A stretch of 64,000 nt of DNA from positions 1 through 64,000 of the forward strand of contig JANXSM010000041.1 of NCBI GenBank assembly GCA_025352665.1, written 5' to 3'. Origin of the DNA: Rhodospirillales bacterium. GTDB lineage: Bacteria > Pseudomonadota > Alphaproteobacteria > Acetobacterales > Acetobacteraceae. The notes under the pieces are model-generated. The model saw nothing but the letters and a program-made list of their open reading frames with translations, made no database searches and was not told the origin of the DNA. The translations under genes and the position numbers were made by a program. Below are positions 47,149-56,343 of this stretch, in pieces (within the stretch, counting starts at the first letter, position 1; each line of letters opens with the position of its first letter).

Positions 47149-48122
47149 CAGGCACGTCCTCCCAGCCGGACGCGCGGGTCGAGTGCCGTGTAGAGAAGGT
47201 CGACCACCAGGTTGATGGTGACGAACATCACCACCACGATCATCAGGTAGGCGACGATGACAGGGCGATCGAGCACGTTGATGCTGTCGATGATCAGCTT
47301 GCCCATACCCGGCCAGGCGAACACGCTTTCCGTCACCACCGAGAAGGCGATGGTGCTGCCGAGCTCGAGCCCGACCACGGTCACCACGGGAATGAGGATG
47401 TTGCGCAGCACGTGCACAAATACCACCCGCGTCGGCGACAGGCCCTTGGCACGGGCGAAACGGATGTAGTCGAGCGGCATGGTCTCGCGCACACCCGCGC
47501 GGGCGAGGCGGAGCACGAGGGAGATGTTGAACAGCGACAGGTTGAGCGCCGGCAGGACCAGATGCGCCAGCCCATCACGCGTCAGGAACGACCATTGCAC
47601 GCCGAACAGTGCCGCCGTGGTGCCGCGGCCGGAGCTGGGCAGCCAGCCGAGGCTGACCGCGAACACCATGATGAGCATGAGCCCGACCCAGAACCCCGGC
47701 AGCGAAAAGCCCAGGATGCTGCCGGCCATGACGGCGCGGCCGGCGAAGCTGTTGGGATACAGCCCCGCGAACAGGCCCAGCGGCAAACCCACCAGCACCG
47801 ACAGCAGCACGGCGGTGACGGCCAGCTCCAGCGTCGCGGGCATGCGCTGCAGGATCAGTTGCAGCGCCGGCTCGTTGAACACGAAGCTGCGGCCGAGGTC
47901 GCCGTGCAGGGCGCCTTGCAGGAAGTAGGCGTATTGCTGCCAAAGGGGTTTGTCGAAACCGAGTTGGGTGATGATGCGCGCTCGCTCCGCCTGGTCGGCC
48001 TCGGGCGAGATCAGAATGTCGACGGGATTGCCGATGGCGTGCAGGCCGATGAACACGATCAGCGACATCGCCAACATGACGAACATGGCCTGGAGCAGCC
48101 GGCGCAGAAACCAAAGGAGCAT
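47148..48122 (-). CDS. Peptide ABC importer permease (DppB type)
   Basis: 324 residues. DppB hallmarks: MLLWFLRRLLQAMFVML start, LHAIGNPVDILISPEA, then LGRSFVFNEPALQLILQRMP, and the EAA loop DYIRFARAKGLSPTRVVFVHVL. Six membrane segments are predicted. The start shares bases with the binding-protein stop (TGATG), implying coupling. Confidence 0.93.
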   Translation of the reverse strand: MLLWFLRRLLQAMFVMLAMSLIVFIGLHAIGNPVDILISPEADQAERARIITQLGFDKPLWQQYAYFLQGALHGDLGRSFVFNEPALQLILQRMPATLELAVTAVLLSVLVGLPLGLFAGLYPNSFAGRAVMAGSILGFSLPGFWVGLMLIMVFAVSLGWLPSSGRGTTAALFGVQWSFLTRDGLAHLVLPALNLSLFNISLVLRLARAGVRETMPLDYIRFARAKGLSPTRVVFVHVLRNILIPVVTVVGLELGSTIAFSVVTESVFAWPGMGKLIIDSINVLDRPVIVAYLMIVVVMFVTINLVVDLLYTALDPRVRLGGRA

Positions 48123-49699
48123 CAGTTTGCGGGACGCAGGTCGTAGGCGCGGGTTTCTTCGTCGGCGCGCGGCACGTAGGTGAAGCCGGCGCGGGTGGCC
48201 CAGGTGTTCTTCTGGTTGTGCAGTGGGATGATCGCGACGTCGTCCATAGCCATTCGCGTGGCCTGGATCAGCAGCGCCTCGCGCGCGCCGTCATCGGCGG
48301 TTGAGACCGCCTTGTCGATCAGGCTGTCCAGTGCGGGGTTGGAATAGCGGCCGCGATTGACGGTGCCGCGACCCTTCGCGGCATCGAAGGTCGCGACCAG
48401 GGCGCGCAAAGGATTGGACGCCTCACCCGAGCTGATCGACCAGCCCTGCAGGAACACAGAGTATTCGAGCTTGGTGGCATGGCCGGCATAGCTCGACCAG
48501 GGCTGTGTCTCAACCGCGGTCTGCACGCCGATGCGCGTCCACATCTGGCCGATCGCCTGGACGATCTTGGCATCGTTCAGGTAACGGTCGTTGGAGCCGT
48601 GCAGGGTGATTTTGAGCCCGTTCGGAAACCCGGCAGCGGCCAGCAAGGCCTTGGCCTTGGCGATGTCGGTGGGCGGCGGCACCAGGCCGGGCACATAGGA
48701 GAAGCTGCCGGGGGGCAGGAACTGGGCGGAGGGGATCGCAGCGCCTTCCATCACCCGCTGGACGATGGCCGGTCGGTTGATGGCGATCGACAGCGCCTGG
48801 CGGACACGCAAATCCTTCAGCGGGTTCTTTGCCAGGATCTCACCGTTCGGGCCGGTGACAAAAGGCGTTGGGCCATCACGGCCCTGGTCGAGCGCGAGAT
48901 AGATGATGCGCAGCGATACCGTTTCCCACAGCGAAACGCCCTTGTCGGCGCGCAGGCGGGCGATGTCGGCGGTTGGCACCTGGTCGATCATGGCAACGTC
49001 GCCGGACAGCATGGCGGCGGTGCGGGCGGCGTCGTTGGTGATCATGCGGTAGGTGATGTGCTGCCAGGCCGGCTTGGTGCCCCAGTAGCCGTCGTTGCGC
49101 TCGAGCTCGATGCGGTCGCCCGGTTTGTAGGAGACGAAGCGGTAGGGCCCGGTGCCGATGGCGTTCTTGCCGGAGTTGAAATCCTCCGTGGTCGGGTTGG
49201 CGCCCAGCTTGTGCGGAATGATGAACAGCTGGGCGAGATCGGTGGGCAGCAGCGGATAGACGTTCGCGGTACTGAGGCGGATTGTGTGCGCATCGACGAT
49301 CTCCACGCCGGTGATCGGCCTGGTGTAGATCGCGAAGCTGCCAGGGCTGTTCACCACGGTCGGCACGCGGGCGATGGTGTATGCGACATCCTCGGCTGTG
49401 AACGGCGTGCCGTCGTGGAAGCTGGCATCGCGCAGCTTGAGCTCCCAAGTGCGGTCGTCGACGAGCTTCCAGCTGGTCGCCAGGCCCGGCATTGGGCGCG
49501 CCTGGGCGTCGGTTTCGACCAGCCGCTCGAACACATTCGCGTCAAGCGAGGTGTTGGGGGTCAGCGTGTAGTAATGCGGGTCGATGCTGCCGACGGCGGC
49601 ACCGACCGCGACCGTGACGTTTTGCGCAAGAGCGTTGCTGGCAGCGACTGGTACAGCCGCCATCAGCAGCGAGCCGATGGCCACACCCTTGAACCGCAT
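48122..49699 (-). CDS. Peptide ABC importer substrate-binding protein (SBP family 5)
   Basis: 525 residues. A Sec signal is visible (VAIGSLLMAAVPVAASNALA, cleavage likely after ALA). Family 5 features: GSIDPHYYTLTPNTSLDANV, LATSWKLVDDRTWELKLRD, FHDGTPFTAEDVAYTIAR and RVRQALSIAINRPAIVQR. It is the first gene of the operon, with GGGAGG about eight bases before the ATG. Given the divergent deacylase/peptidase operon, the ligand may be a peptide or acylated amino acid, which is inference only. Confidence 0.92.
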   Translation of the reverse strand: MRFKGVAIGSLLMAAVPVAASNALAQNVTVAVGAAVGSIDPHYYTLTPNTSLDANVFERLVETDAQARPMPGLATSWKLVDDRTWELKLRDASFHDGTPFTAEDVAYTIARVPTVVNSPGSFAIYTRPITGVEIVDAHTIRLSTANVYPLLPTDLAQLFIIPHKLGANPTTEDFNSGKNAIGTGPYRFVSYKPGDRIELERNDGYWGTKPAWQHITYRMITNDAARTAAMLSGDVAMIDQVPTADIARLRADKGVSLWETVSLRIIYLALDQGRDGPTPFVTGPNGEILAKNPLKDLRVRQALSIAINRPAIVQRVMEGAAIPSAQFLPPGSFSYVPGLVPPPTDIAKAKALLAAAGFPNGLKITLHGSNDRYLNDAKIVQAIGQMWTRIGVQTAVETQPWSSYAGHATKLEYSVFLQGWSISSGEASNPLRALVATFDAAKGRGTVNRGRYSNPALDSLIDKAVSTADDGAREALLIQATRMAMDDVAIIPLHNQKNTWATRAGFTYVPRADEETRAYDLRPAN

Positions 49700-49728
49700 C
49701 CCGCATCCTCCCGTCAGATTCCCGTGAT

Positions 49729-49837
49729 CCTAAGCAGAGTTGCGCTGACACGCCAACGGACTGCATTTCAAAGAGCGTGTCAGCGCAGCCCTGCTTAGGT
49801 TTTGTGAAGACCGCAAACTGCGAAAGTTTGCTCACAA
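49729..49837. promoter_or_regulatory. Two dyads in the divergent promoter region
   Basis: Between the binding-protein start (49699, minus) and the ArgE-like start (49894, plus) lie two inverted repeats. The first has 25-bp arms with two mismatches: 49729-49753 (starting CCTAAGCAGAG) and 49775-49799 (ending CTGCTTAGG). The second is nested: TTGTGA (49802-49807) and TCACAA (49832-49837) enclose GCAAACT (49813-49819) and AGTTTGC (49825-49831). They could be regulator sites or leader RNA structures controlling both operons. Confidence 0.5.
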
Positions 49838-49893
49838 GGCTCACTGATGCGGCCTACAGTTGCAGGGTGGCGTGTTCTGGATAAAGTGTCGCA

Positions 49894-51084
49894 ATGAGCA
49901 TTGTCGCACCACCGCAGCCGCCCCTGTCACCCCACCTGACCACCGTCGAGATGCTGGGCCGGCTCATCGCGTTCGACACCACGTCGCGCAACTCCAACCT
50001 GCCGCTGATCGATTTCGTCCAGGGCTGGCTGGAGCAGAACGGCGTGGCGTTCCGGGTGAGCCGTAACGCGGCCGGCCAGAAGGGCAATCTGCACGCAGTA
50101 ATCGGGCCGCAGGTCGCCGGCGGGATCGCGCTGTCTGGCCATGTCGACACCGTGCCGGTGGACGGCCAGGCCTGGAGCCGCGATCCGTTTGTGCTGTTCG
50201 CCGATCAGGGCCGACTCTACGGCCGCGGCGCCAGCGACATGAAGGGGTTCGTTGCAAGCTGCCTGGCCGCTGTGCCCGACCTGGTGGCGCGCAGGCTTGC
50301 CCGCCCCATGCATCTGTTCATCACCTTCGACGAAGAAACGACCATGGAAGGGGCCAGGTTGCTCATGGCCGACGTGGCTGAAAGCGGGCTGAAACCGAGC
50401 CTGTGCGTGGTCGGAGAACCGAGCCTGATGCAGCCTATCCTGGCGCATAAGGGCCGCGTTGCGTTGAAGGTGACGGTCAAGGGCAAACCAGGCCATTCCA
50501 GCGAGCCGTTCCGCGGTGTGAACGCCATCCAGGCGGCAGCTGCGGCGATCGGGTGGGTCAACGGCGAGGCAAAGCGATTTGCAGCCGTTGGCCCGTTTGC
50601 AGCAGGGTTCGAACCGCCGCACACCACCATTCATGTCGGCACCATCGCCGGCGGCAACATTCTCAACATCATTCCCGAGCACTGCGAATTCGTCATGGAA
50701 TGGCGTGTCATTCCCGGCAGCGACCGGCATGCCGAAGTCGCTCGCTTGCGCGCCTTCGTCGCCGAGACAATCGAGCCCGCTATGCACGAGGTGGACCTCG
50801 GCAGCGGCTTCAGCTTCGAGGTCGTCGGCGACATTCCCGGCATGGGGCTGGCCGAGGGGCATGAGCTGACGACGCTGATCAAGCAGGTCACCGGCTCGAA
50901 CAGCGTCGGCAAGGTCAGCTACGGCACCGAGGGAGGGATCTACGAGCAAGCTGGCATTCCCAGCATCGTCTGCGGCCCTGGCTCGATCCAACAAGCGCAC
51001 CAGCCGGACGAATGGATCGCACAAGCGCAGCTCGATGCATGCGACGCGTTCATCCGCAAGCTCGCAAACCGGTTGGTTACATGA
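49894..51084 (+). CDS. ArgE/DapE-family deacylase (acetylornithine deacetylase-like)
   Basis: 396 residues. M20 metallohydrolase features: GHVDTVPVDGQAW (metal His and Asp), GRGASDMKGF (bridging Asp), TFDEETTMEGARLL (catalytic Glu pair), KPGHSSEPFRGVNAI in the lid domain, and the C-terminal YGTEGGIYEQAGIP with a late metal ligand. It hydrolyses N-acyl amino acids to free amino acids. It may serve arginine synthesis, but its place at the head of a catabolic run, overlapping an aspartoacylase-like gene by ATGA, suggests a scavenging role. Confidence 0.88.
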   Translation: MSIVAPPQPPLSPHLTTVEMLGRLIAFDTTSRNSNLPLIDFVQGWLEQNGVAFRVSRNAAGQKGNLHAVIGPQVAGGIALSGHVDTVPVDGQAWSRDPFVLFADQGRLYGRGASDMKGFVASCLAAVPDLVARRLARPMHLFITFDEETTMEGARLLMADVAESGLKPSLCVVGEPSLMQPILAHKGRVALKVTVKGKPGHSSEPFRGVNAIQAAAAAIGWVNGEAKRFAAVGPFAAGFEPPHTTIHVGTIAGGNILNIIPEHCEFVMEWRVIPGSDRHAEVARLRAFVAETIEPAMHEVDLGSGFSFEVVGDIPGMGLAEGHELTTLIKQVTGSNSVGKVSYGTEGGIYEQAGIPSIVCGPGSIQQAHQPDEWIAQAQLDACDAFIRKLANRLVT

Positions 51085-52055
51085 CCGAGCGCCTGGATAT
51101 CCTGGTGCCGGGCCGCTCGCCGTTGCCCGATTTCGATGTCCAGATCATCCCGCCCAACCTGGCCCCGTGGCTCGCCGGCAATATCGGCGTGCCCGCCTTT
51201 GCCAGTTTCAAGGGCCCCGAGCCCGGCCCGCATGTGGCCATCGTGGCATTGACCCATGGCAACGAAATCGCCGGTGCCGTCGTGCTGGACCGCCTGCTGC
51301 GCGAACAGGTGCGCCCCGCGCGCGGCACGCTGACCCTGGGCTTCAACAACATCGACGCCTTTGCTCGGTTCGACCCGGCGCAGCCGACCGCCAGCCGCTA
51401 CGTCGACGAGGATCTTAACCGAGTGTGGGATGCAGCCACCCTCGATGGTCCACACCGCAGTTTGGAGTTGGACCGGGCGCGCCAGATCCGCCCGCTGATC
51501 GACCGCGTCGATATCTTGCTCGACCTGCATTCGATGCTGTGGCCTTCAGACCCGCTGATCCTGTGCGGCACGACCGAAAAGGGCCGTCAGTTCGCCGAAG
51601 GGCTCGCAGCGCCGGACCTTGTGGTCGCCGATGCCGGCCATGCCAGCGGCCGGCGGATGGTGGACTACGCGCATTTTTCCAATCCCGATCATCCCGCCGT
51701 CGCCAATCTGGTCGAGGCCGGGCAGCACTGGTTGCATGAGACGGTCGCGATGACGGAGGCGACGGTGAATTCGCTGCTGCACCACACCGGCCTGGTGCCG
51801 CAGGTCCGCGCCAAGCGGCCCGGCAAGCGGCGGCGCAGCGCCACCGTCACGCATGTGATCTCGGCCAACTCGGCGCAGTTCGATTTCGTGCAGTTCTTTC
51901 ACGGAGGCGAGGTGATCCCGCGCCGCAACACGTTGATTGCCATGGACGGGATCTCCGAGATCCGTACGCCCTACGACGACTGCCTGCTGATCATGCCGAG
52001 CCTGCATCCCACGCGCGGGCACACGGCAGTACGTCTTGCCCGTTTCCTGGTTTGA
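51081..52055 (+). CDS. Succinylglutamate desuccinylase / aspartoacylase-family hydrolase
   Basis: 324 residues from the ATG at 51081, coupled to the ArgE-like gene. Zinc ligands of the AstE/AspA group are visible: His and Glu in LTHGNEIAGA, and a later His in LLDLHSMLWP; DLNRVWD holds the substrate-binding Asn-Arg pair. Such enzymes remove an acyl group from N-acyl-aspartate or N-succinyl-glutamate. Two deacylases side by side point to use of N-acylated amino acids. Confidence 0.87.
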   Translation: MTERLDILVPGRSPLPDFDVQIIPPNLAPWLAGNIGVPAFASFKGPEPGPHVAIVALTHGNEIAGAVVLDRLLREQVRPARGTLTLGFNNIDAFARFDPAQPTASRYVDEDLNRVWDAATLDGPHRSLELDRARQIRPLIDRVDILLDLHSMLWPSDPLILCGTTEKGRQFAEGLAAPDLVVADAGHASGRRMVDYAHFSNPDHPAVANLVEAGQHWLHETVAMTEATVNSLLHHTGLVPQVRAKRPGKRRRSATVTHVISANSAQFDFVQFFHGGEVIPRRNTLIAMDGISEIRTPYDDCLLIMPSLHPTRGHTAVRLARFLV

Positions 52056-52099
52056 GTTCAGCGTGAGCCTGTGCGTGCATCCGTACCACATCCGGGTCC

Positions 52100-52609
52100 A
52101 ACACACCGCAAGCGAGCATTGTCTTTGCCGTCGACAAGATGGGGCGATCGCTGGATGCGGGGACCAGTAAGCTGATCATTGGCACCGTTGTTGCGTCCGG
52201 CTCAGCATCGCTGGTGCTGCTGGGAACCCACTCGTATTTTGGTGCAACTTCGGGTTGCGTCCATGCCCCGATGGCTTGGCTCACAGTGCCGATGCGCGGC
52301 ACCACCTGTCACAGCACCGTCTCTGGCATCGGTGACGCCCAGGCGCTCGGCTTTGGCGTTAACAAACTGCTCGCCACCTTTTTCGGCGCGGTCGCCGGAG
52401 CACTTGGCAGTCTCTTTTTGCCCTCCCTCTCGCTGGGCGCCGAGTTGGGGCCGAGCCGGCACCTTCTGCCGCCGCAGTTGCCGCTGGCACAGGTGGTGGC
52501 GCCGTTGATGCGGGCCGTGTTCATCGGCATTCCTTGCTCGCGCCTGGTTCACCTCGAGGGGATCTATCATGCGCTATCGCACCGCTTCGTGGCGCAGGCA
52601 CGACGATGA
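52100..52609 (+). pseudogene. Remnant of a ClC chloride channel/antiporter gene
   Basis: From 52100 the frame reads NTPQASIVFAVDKMGRSLDA, which matches the ClC segment NTPLAGIVFAIEE. Then come SKLIIGTVVASGSASLVLLG with SYFGATSG, and later NKLLATFFGAVAGALGSLF and LPSLSLGAELG, the family pattern for the second selectivity region and following helix. The N-terminal half with the first GSGxP filter is absent, the linking part (CVHAP to GDAQALGF) is too short, and no CBS domains follow. It overlaps benE by ATGA. I read it as a decayed gene inserted in the operon, not a working channel. Confidence 0.6.
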
Positions 52610-53784
52610 GCGGCACGGTCTCGCGCGGCTGGACGGCGGCACCGATCGTGGCCGGGCTGGTCGCGATCCTTGCCGGTTATTCCAGCAGCGTGGTGATTAT
52701 ATTTCAGGCGGCCGCAGCGGCGCATCTGTCGCCTGCCCTCACCTCCTCCTGGATTTGGGCGATCTCGCTCGGCTGCGGCCTGTCCGGCATCGCGCTGACG
52801 CTGATCCATCGCGCGCCGATCTCGGTCGCGTGGTCGACCCCGGGAGCCGCCCTGCTGGTGGTCTCGCTGGGCTCGGTGCCGTACCCGGAGGCGATCGGCG
52901 CCTTCCTGGTCTCGGCTGCGGCGATCCTGGCGCTGGCGCTGTCCGGCCTGTTCGACCGGGTGATGCGCCTGGTGCCCGGCGGGGTCGCTTCCGGTATGCT
53001 CGCGGGCATCCTGTTCCGGTTCGGCGCCGATGTGTTCCTCTCGGGCGCACACGATCCGCTGCTGGTCGGCGCGATGCTGGTCGTCTGGCTCGCGGCACGC
53101 CGGCTGCTGCCGCGGTTCGCGGTGACCTTGGCTCTGGCGGTGGGGGTGGCGCTGGCGATGGCGCGGGGTCAGACCGATTTCTCCGGTGTGCAGTTGGCGT
53201 TCGCCGTGCCGGTGCTGACCGTGCCGCAGTTCTCGTTATTCGCCGTCATCAACCTGGCGCTGCCGCTCACGCTGGTCGCCATCACCGGCCAGTATTTGCC
53301 GGGCTTCGCCGTACTGCGGGCGGCCGGCTACCACTTGGCCCCGCGCAGCCTGGTGACGGTGATCGGGGGTGCTTCGTTGCTGCTGGCTCCGTTCGGCTGC
53401 CACGGCGTGACCACGGCAGCCATCACGGCTGCAATCATCGCGGGACCTGAAGCGCATCCCGATCCGCGCCAGCGTTGGCGCGCCGGGCTGGTGATGGGGA
53501 TCGGCTATCTCGTGATTGCCGTGTTCGGCGCCACGCTGGCCGCCGTGTTCACTGCCCTGCCCCACGAACTCATCGCAGCCATCGCAGGGCTGGCCCTGTT
53601 CGGCGCCATCCTGGGCGGGCTCACCACAGCACTCGCCACGCCGCATGAGCGCGATGCAGCCCTGGTCACATTCCTGTGCACTGCGTCTGGCATGAGCCTG
53701 TTCGGCCTGGGTGCGGCCTTCTGGGGCCTCGCACTCGGACTGCTCACCCAATTCGCCCTCTCGTTTCGAAAGATGCCCATATGA
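52606..53784 (+). CDS. benE: BenE-family benzoate/H+ symporter
   Basis: 392 residues from the ATG at 52606 (MSGTVSRGWTAAPIVAGLVA). About 12 hydrophobic segments. BenE features: ISVAWSTPGAALLV, the central LPLTLVAITGQYLPGFAVLRAAGY, and APFGCHGVTTAAITAAI. The family imports benzoate or related aromatic acids with protons. No benzoate-degradation genes are nearby, so the true substrate may be another carboxylate. It overlaps the following M20 gene by ATGA (53781-53784). Confidence 0.87.
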   Translation: MSGTVSRGWTAAPIVAGLVAILAGYSSSVVIIFQAAAAAHLSPALTSSWIWAISLGCGLSGIALTLIHRAPISVAWSTPGAALLVVSLGSVPYPEAIGAFLVSAAAILALALSGLFDRVMRLVPGGVASGMLAGILFRFGADVFLSGAHDPLLVGAMLVVWLAARRLLPRFAVTLALAVGVALAMARGQTDFSGVQLAFAVPVLTVPQFSLFAVINLALPLTLVAITGQYLPGFAVLRAAGYHLAPRSLVTVIGGASLLLAPFGCHGVTTAAITAAIIAGPEAHPDPRQRWRAGLVMGIGYLVIAVFGATLAAVFTALPHELIAAIAGLALFGAILGGLTTALATPHERDAALVTFLCTASGMSLFGLGAAFWGLALGLLTQFALSFRKMPI

Positions 53785-55157
53785 CCCGAGACGCCGCCAT
53801 CGCCCACGCCACCGAGGTATTCGACAGCGGGCGCTTCCGCGACCATCTGGCCGAGCTCGTCGCCATTCCCAGCACCTCGCAGGACCCGGCCTACGCCGCC
53901 GACGTGCAGCGTTACCTCGGCGATGCCATCCAGCCCTGGCTGGAGCGGATGGGCTTTTCCGTTGGCGTTCACCCCAATCCGGTGGCCGGCTTTGGCCCGA
54001 TCCTGACCGGGGTTCGGATCGAAGACCCGGCCCTTCCCACCATCATCACCTACGGCCATGGCGACACGGTACGCGGACTCGACGACCAGTGGGACGCCGG
54101 ATTGTCGCCTTGGGTCCTCACGGAAGTCGGCGATCTCTGGTACGGCCGCGGCACCGCTGACAACAAAGGCCAGCATGCGACGGTGCTGACAGCGCTGGAA
54201 TCTGTGCTCGCGGTGCGTGGCCGGCTCGGCTTCAACATCAAAATCGTGCTCGAAGTCAGCGAGGAGCGTGGCTCTCCGGGCCTCAAGGAATTCGTCGCCG
54301 CCCATACGGAGCTGCTGGCCGCCGACGTGCTGATCGCAAGCGACGGGCCGCGCATGACACCGGACACGCCCACCATCTTCTCCGGCACTCGCGGCTCCGT
54401 GCAGTTCGACCTGGCGCTGCGGCTGCGACCTGGCGGCGTGCACAGCGGCAACTGGGGGGGCATGACGATCGACCCCGCCATTGTGCTGGCGCATTCCATC
54501 GCCAGTATCGCCGATCGGAATGGACGGATCCTGGTGCGCGACTGGGTGCCGCAGAACGGTATTCCCAATTCGGTGCGCGCGGTGCTTGCCGGCTGCGAGA
54601 TGCAAAGCGAAGCCGCCGCCCAGGTGAACCCGGAATGGGGCGAACCCGGGCTGAGCTCTGCGGAGAAGGTCTATGCCTGGGCCAGTTTCATCGTGCTCGC
54701 CATGCTGTCTGGGCGGCCAGAAGCGCCGGTCAACGCGGTGGCGCCAGATGCCTGGGCACGCTGCCAGATCCGCTACACCGTCGACAGCGACCACGCGAAC
54801 TTCATCCCCGCTCTGCGCCGCCATCTTGATGACGCAGGCTTTGCCGAGGTGCTGATCGAGAATGTCGGCGGCGGCATGGCGGCCAGCCGCACAGACCCTG
54901 CCAACCCATGGGTGCAGCGCACGCGCGACAGCATGCAGAAAAGCCTCGGCCGGCACGTGCAGATCGTGCCCAGCGGCGGCGGAGGACTGCCAGGCGACGT
55001 GTTCGTCGATCATCTCGGTGTGCCGCTGGTGTGGATCCCGCTCAGCTACAACGGCTGCAAGCAGCATGGGCCGAACGAACATTTCCTGGTGCCGGCGGCT
55101 CGTGAGGGCATGATTGCCTATGCCGGGCTGTGGTGGGATCTCGGCCAAACGTCATAG
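53781..55157 (+). CDS. M20-family metallopeptidase
   Basis: 458 residues. Metal and catalytic residues: His and Asp in GHGDTVRGL, Asp in GRGTADNKGQH, the Glu pair in EVSEERGSPGL, and a C-terminal His in YNGCKQHGPNEHFL. The length and internal lid fit the dipeptidase/deacylase branch (PepV/CPG2-like). It is cytoplasmic (no signal) and probably cleaves dipeptides or N-acyl compounds brought in by transporters of the cluster. Confidence 0.88.
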   Translation: MTRDAAIAHATEVFDSGRFRDHLAELVAIPSTSQDPAYAADVQRYLGDAIQPWLERMGFSVGVHPNPVAGFGPILTGVRIEDPALPTIITYGHGDTVRGLDDQWDAGLSPWVLTEVGDLWYGRGTADNKGQHATVLTALESVLAVRGRLGFNIKIVLEVSEERGSPGLKEFVAAHTELLAADVLIASDGPRMTPDTPTIFSGTRGSVQFDLALRLRPGGVHSGNWGGMTIDPAIVLAHSIASIADRNGRILVRDWVPQNGIPNSVRAVLAGCEMQSEAAAQVNPEWGEPGLSSAEKVYAWASFIVLAMLSGRPEAPVNAVAPDAWARCQIRYTVDSDHANFIPALRRHLDDAGFAEVLIENVGGGMAASRTDPANPWVQRTRDSMQKSLGRHVQIVPSGGGGLPGDVFVDHLGVPLVWIPLSYNGCKQHGPNEHFLVPAAREGMIAYAGLWWDLGQTS

Positions 55158-55203
55158 CGTCGTGCTTGTGGCGCACCGCCCGACCGCGTAATCCGAAACG
55201 GTC

Positions 55204-56337
55204 ATGAACCAACATTACGACTGTCTGATTGTCGGCGCCGGGATCGTCGGCCTTGCCCATGCGTTGGCGGCCCAGAGGCACGGATTGCGCACTGCGGTCA
55301 TCGACCGCGATGCGCGGGCGGCCGGCGCGTCGATCCGCAATTTCGGCTTCATCACCGTCACCGGCCAAAAGGAAGGCATCACCTGGCGCCGCGCGCTGCG
55401 CTCGCGCGACGTGTGGTCGGAGATCGCGGGCCAGGCCGGTATCGCCATTCACCACCGCGGCCTGCTGATGTGCGCGCGGCGGCCGGAGGCGCTTTCGGTG
55501 CTGGAGGAATTCGCGGAGTCGCCAATGGGCGGCGGTTGCAAAATACTGCGCGACGATGCGCTGGCCAACGCGTCGCAGGGGTTGCGGGCCGATCTGCGAG
55601 GCGCGCTCTACAGCCCGCATGAGCTGCGAGTGGAAAGCCGTTACGCCGTGGGCCAGCTCACCGCCTGGCTGGCCGCCGCCGGCGTCACCTTCCTGGTGCG
55701 CACCGCGGCCCTGCATGTGGAAGCGGGGGCGGTGCAGACGCCGGGCGGGCGGATCACTGCCGACCACATCATCGTATGCCCTGGCTCGGATTTGGTTTCG
55801 CTGTTTCCCGACGTGATGGCGCGACGCCAGATCACGCTGTGCAAGCTGCACATGCTGCGGGTGGCCGATCCCGGTTTCACCCTCAATGCGGCCGTCATGA
55901 GCGACCTGGGACTGGTGCGCTACCTCGGCTACGCCGGCATGCCCTCGCTTGGGGAGCTGCGGGCACGGCTGGAGGCCGAGCAGGAGGAGTGGCTGACCGA
56001 CGGCATCCATTTGATCGCCGTTCAGGGTGCCGACGGCTCGCTGGTGGTCGGCGACAGCCACCACTACGCGGACACGCATGACCCGTTCCAGCCGCGCGCG
56101 GTCGACGACCGCATCCTGGCCGAACTCACCGCAACGCTTGCGATCGACGCGCCCGAGGTTGTGGAACGCTGGGTGGGTGTCTATCCCTCCGGCCCGGACA
56201 TGGCGTTCATGGAAACGCCACTGGCGGGGGTGCGGCTGGTTATGGTGACCTCTGACACCGGGGCGAGCACCAGTTTCGCACTGGCCGAGGAAACCTTGGC
56301 TGACCTGCTCGGCGAGGCCGCTCCCGAACACGTCTGA
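55204..56337 (+). CDS. FAD-dependent oxidoreductase (TIGR03364-like, DAO family)
   Basis: 377 residues. The FAD-binding GAGIVG motif is at residues 12-17 (DCLIVGAGIVGLAHALAA). ASIRNFGFITVTGQ and RRALRSRDVW match the TIGR03364 subgroup, usually linked to 2-aminoethylphosphonate use. DGIHLIAVQGADGSLVVGDSH is in the substrate domain. It probably oxidises an amine or amino acid. No phosphonate genes are seen here, so the substrate may be the amine or amino acid released by the upstream hydrolases. Confidence 0.83.
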   Translation: MNQHYDCLIVGAGIVGLAHALAAQRHGLRTAVIDRDARAAGASIRNFGFITVTGQKEGITWRRALRSRDVWSEIAGQAGIAIHHRGLLMCARRPEALSVLEEFAESPMGGGCKILRDDALANASQGLRADLRGALYSPHELRVESRYAVGQLTAWLAAAGVTFLVRTAALHVEAGAVQTPGGRITADHIIVCPGSDLVSLFPDVMARRQITLCKLHMLRVADPGFTLNAAVMSDLGLVRYLGYAGMPSLGELRARLEAEQEEWLTDGIHLIAVQGADGSLVVGDSHHYADTHDPFQPRAVDDRILAELTATLAIDAPEVVERWVGVYPSGPDMAFMETPLAGVRLVMVTSDTGASTSFALAEETLADLLGEAAPEHV

Positions 56338-56343
56338 TATATT

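Noticed and set aside
51991-52305. Minus-strand open frame antisense to the ClC remnant
   Set aside because: The plus strand shows ordered ClC family segments, whereas the minus frame matches nothing I recognise.
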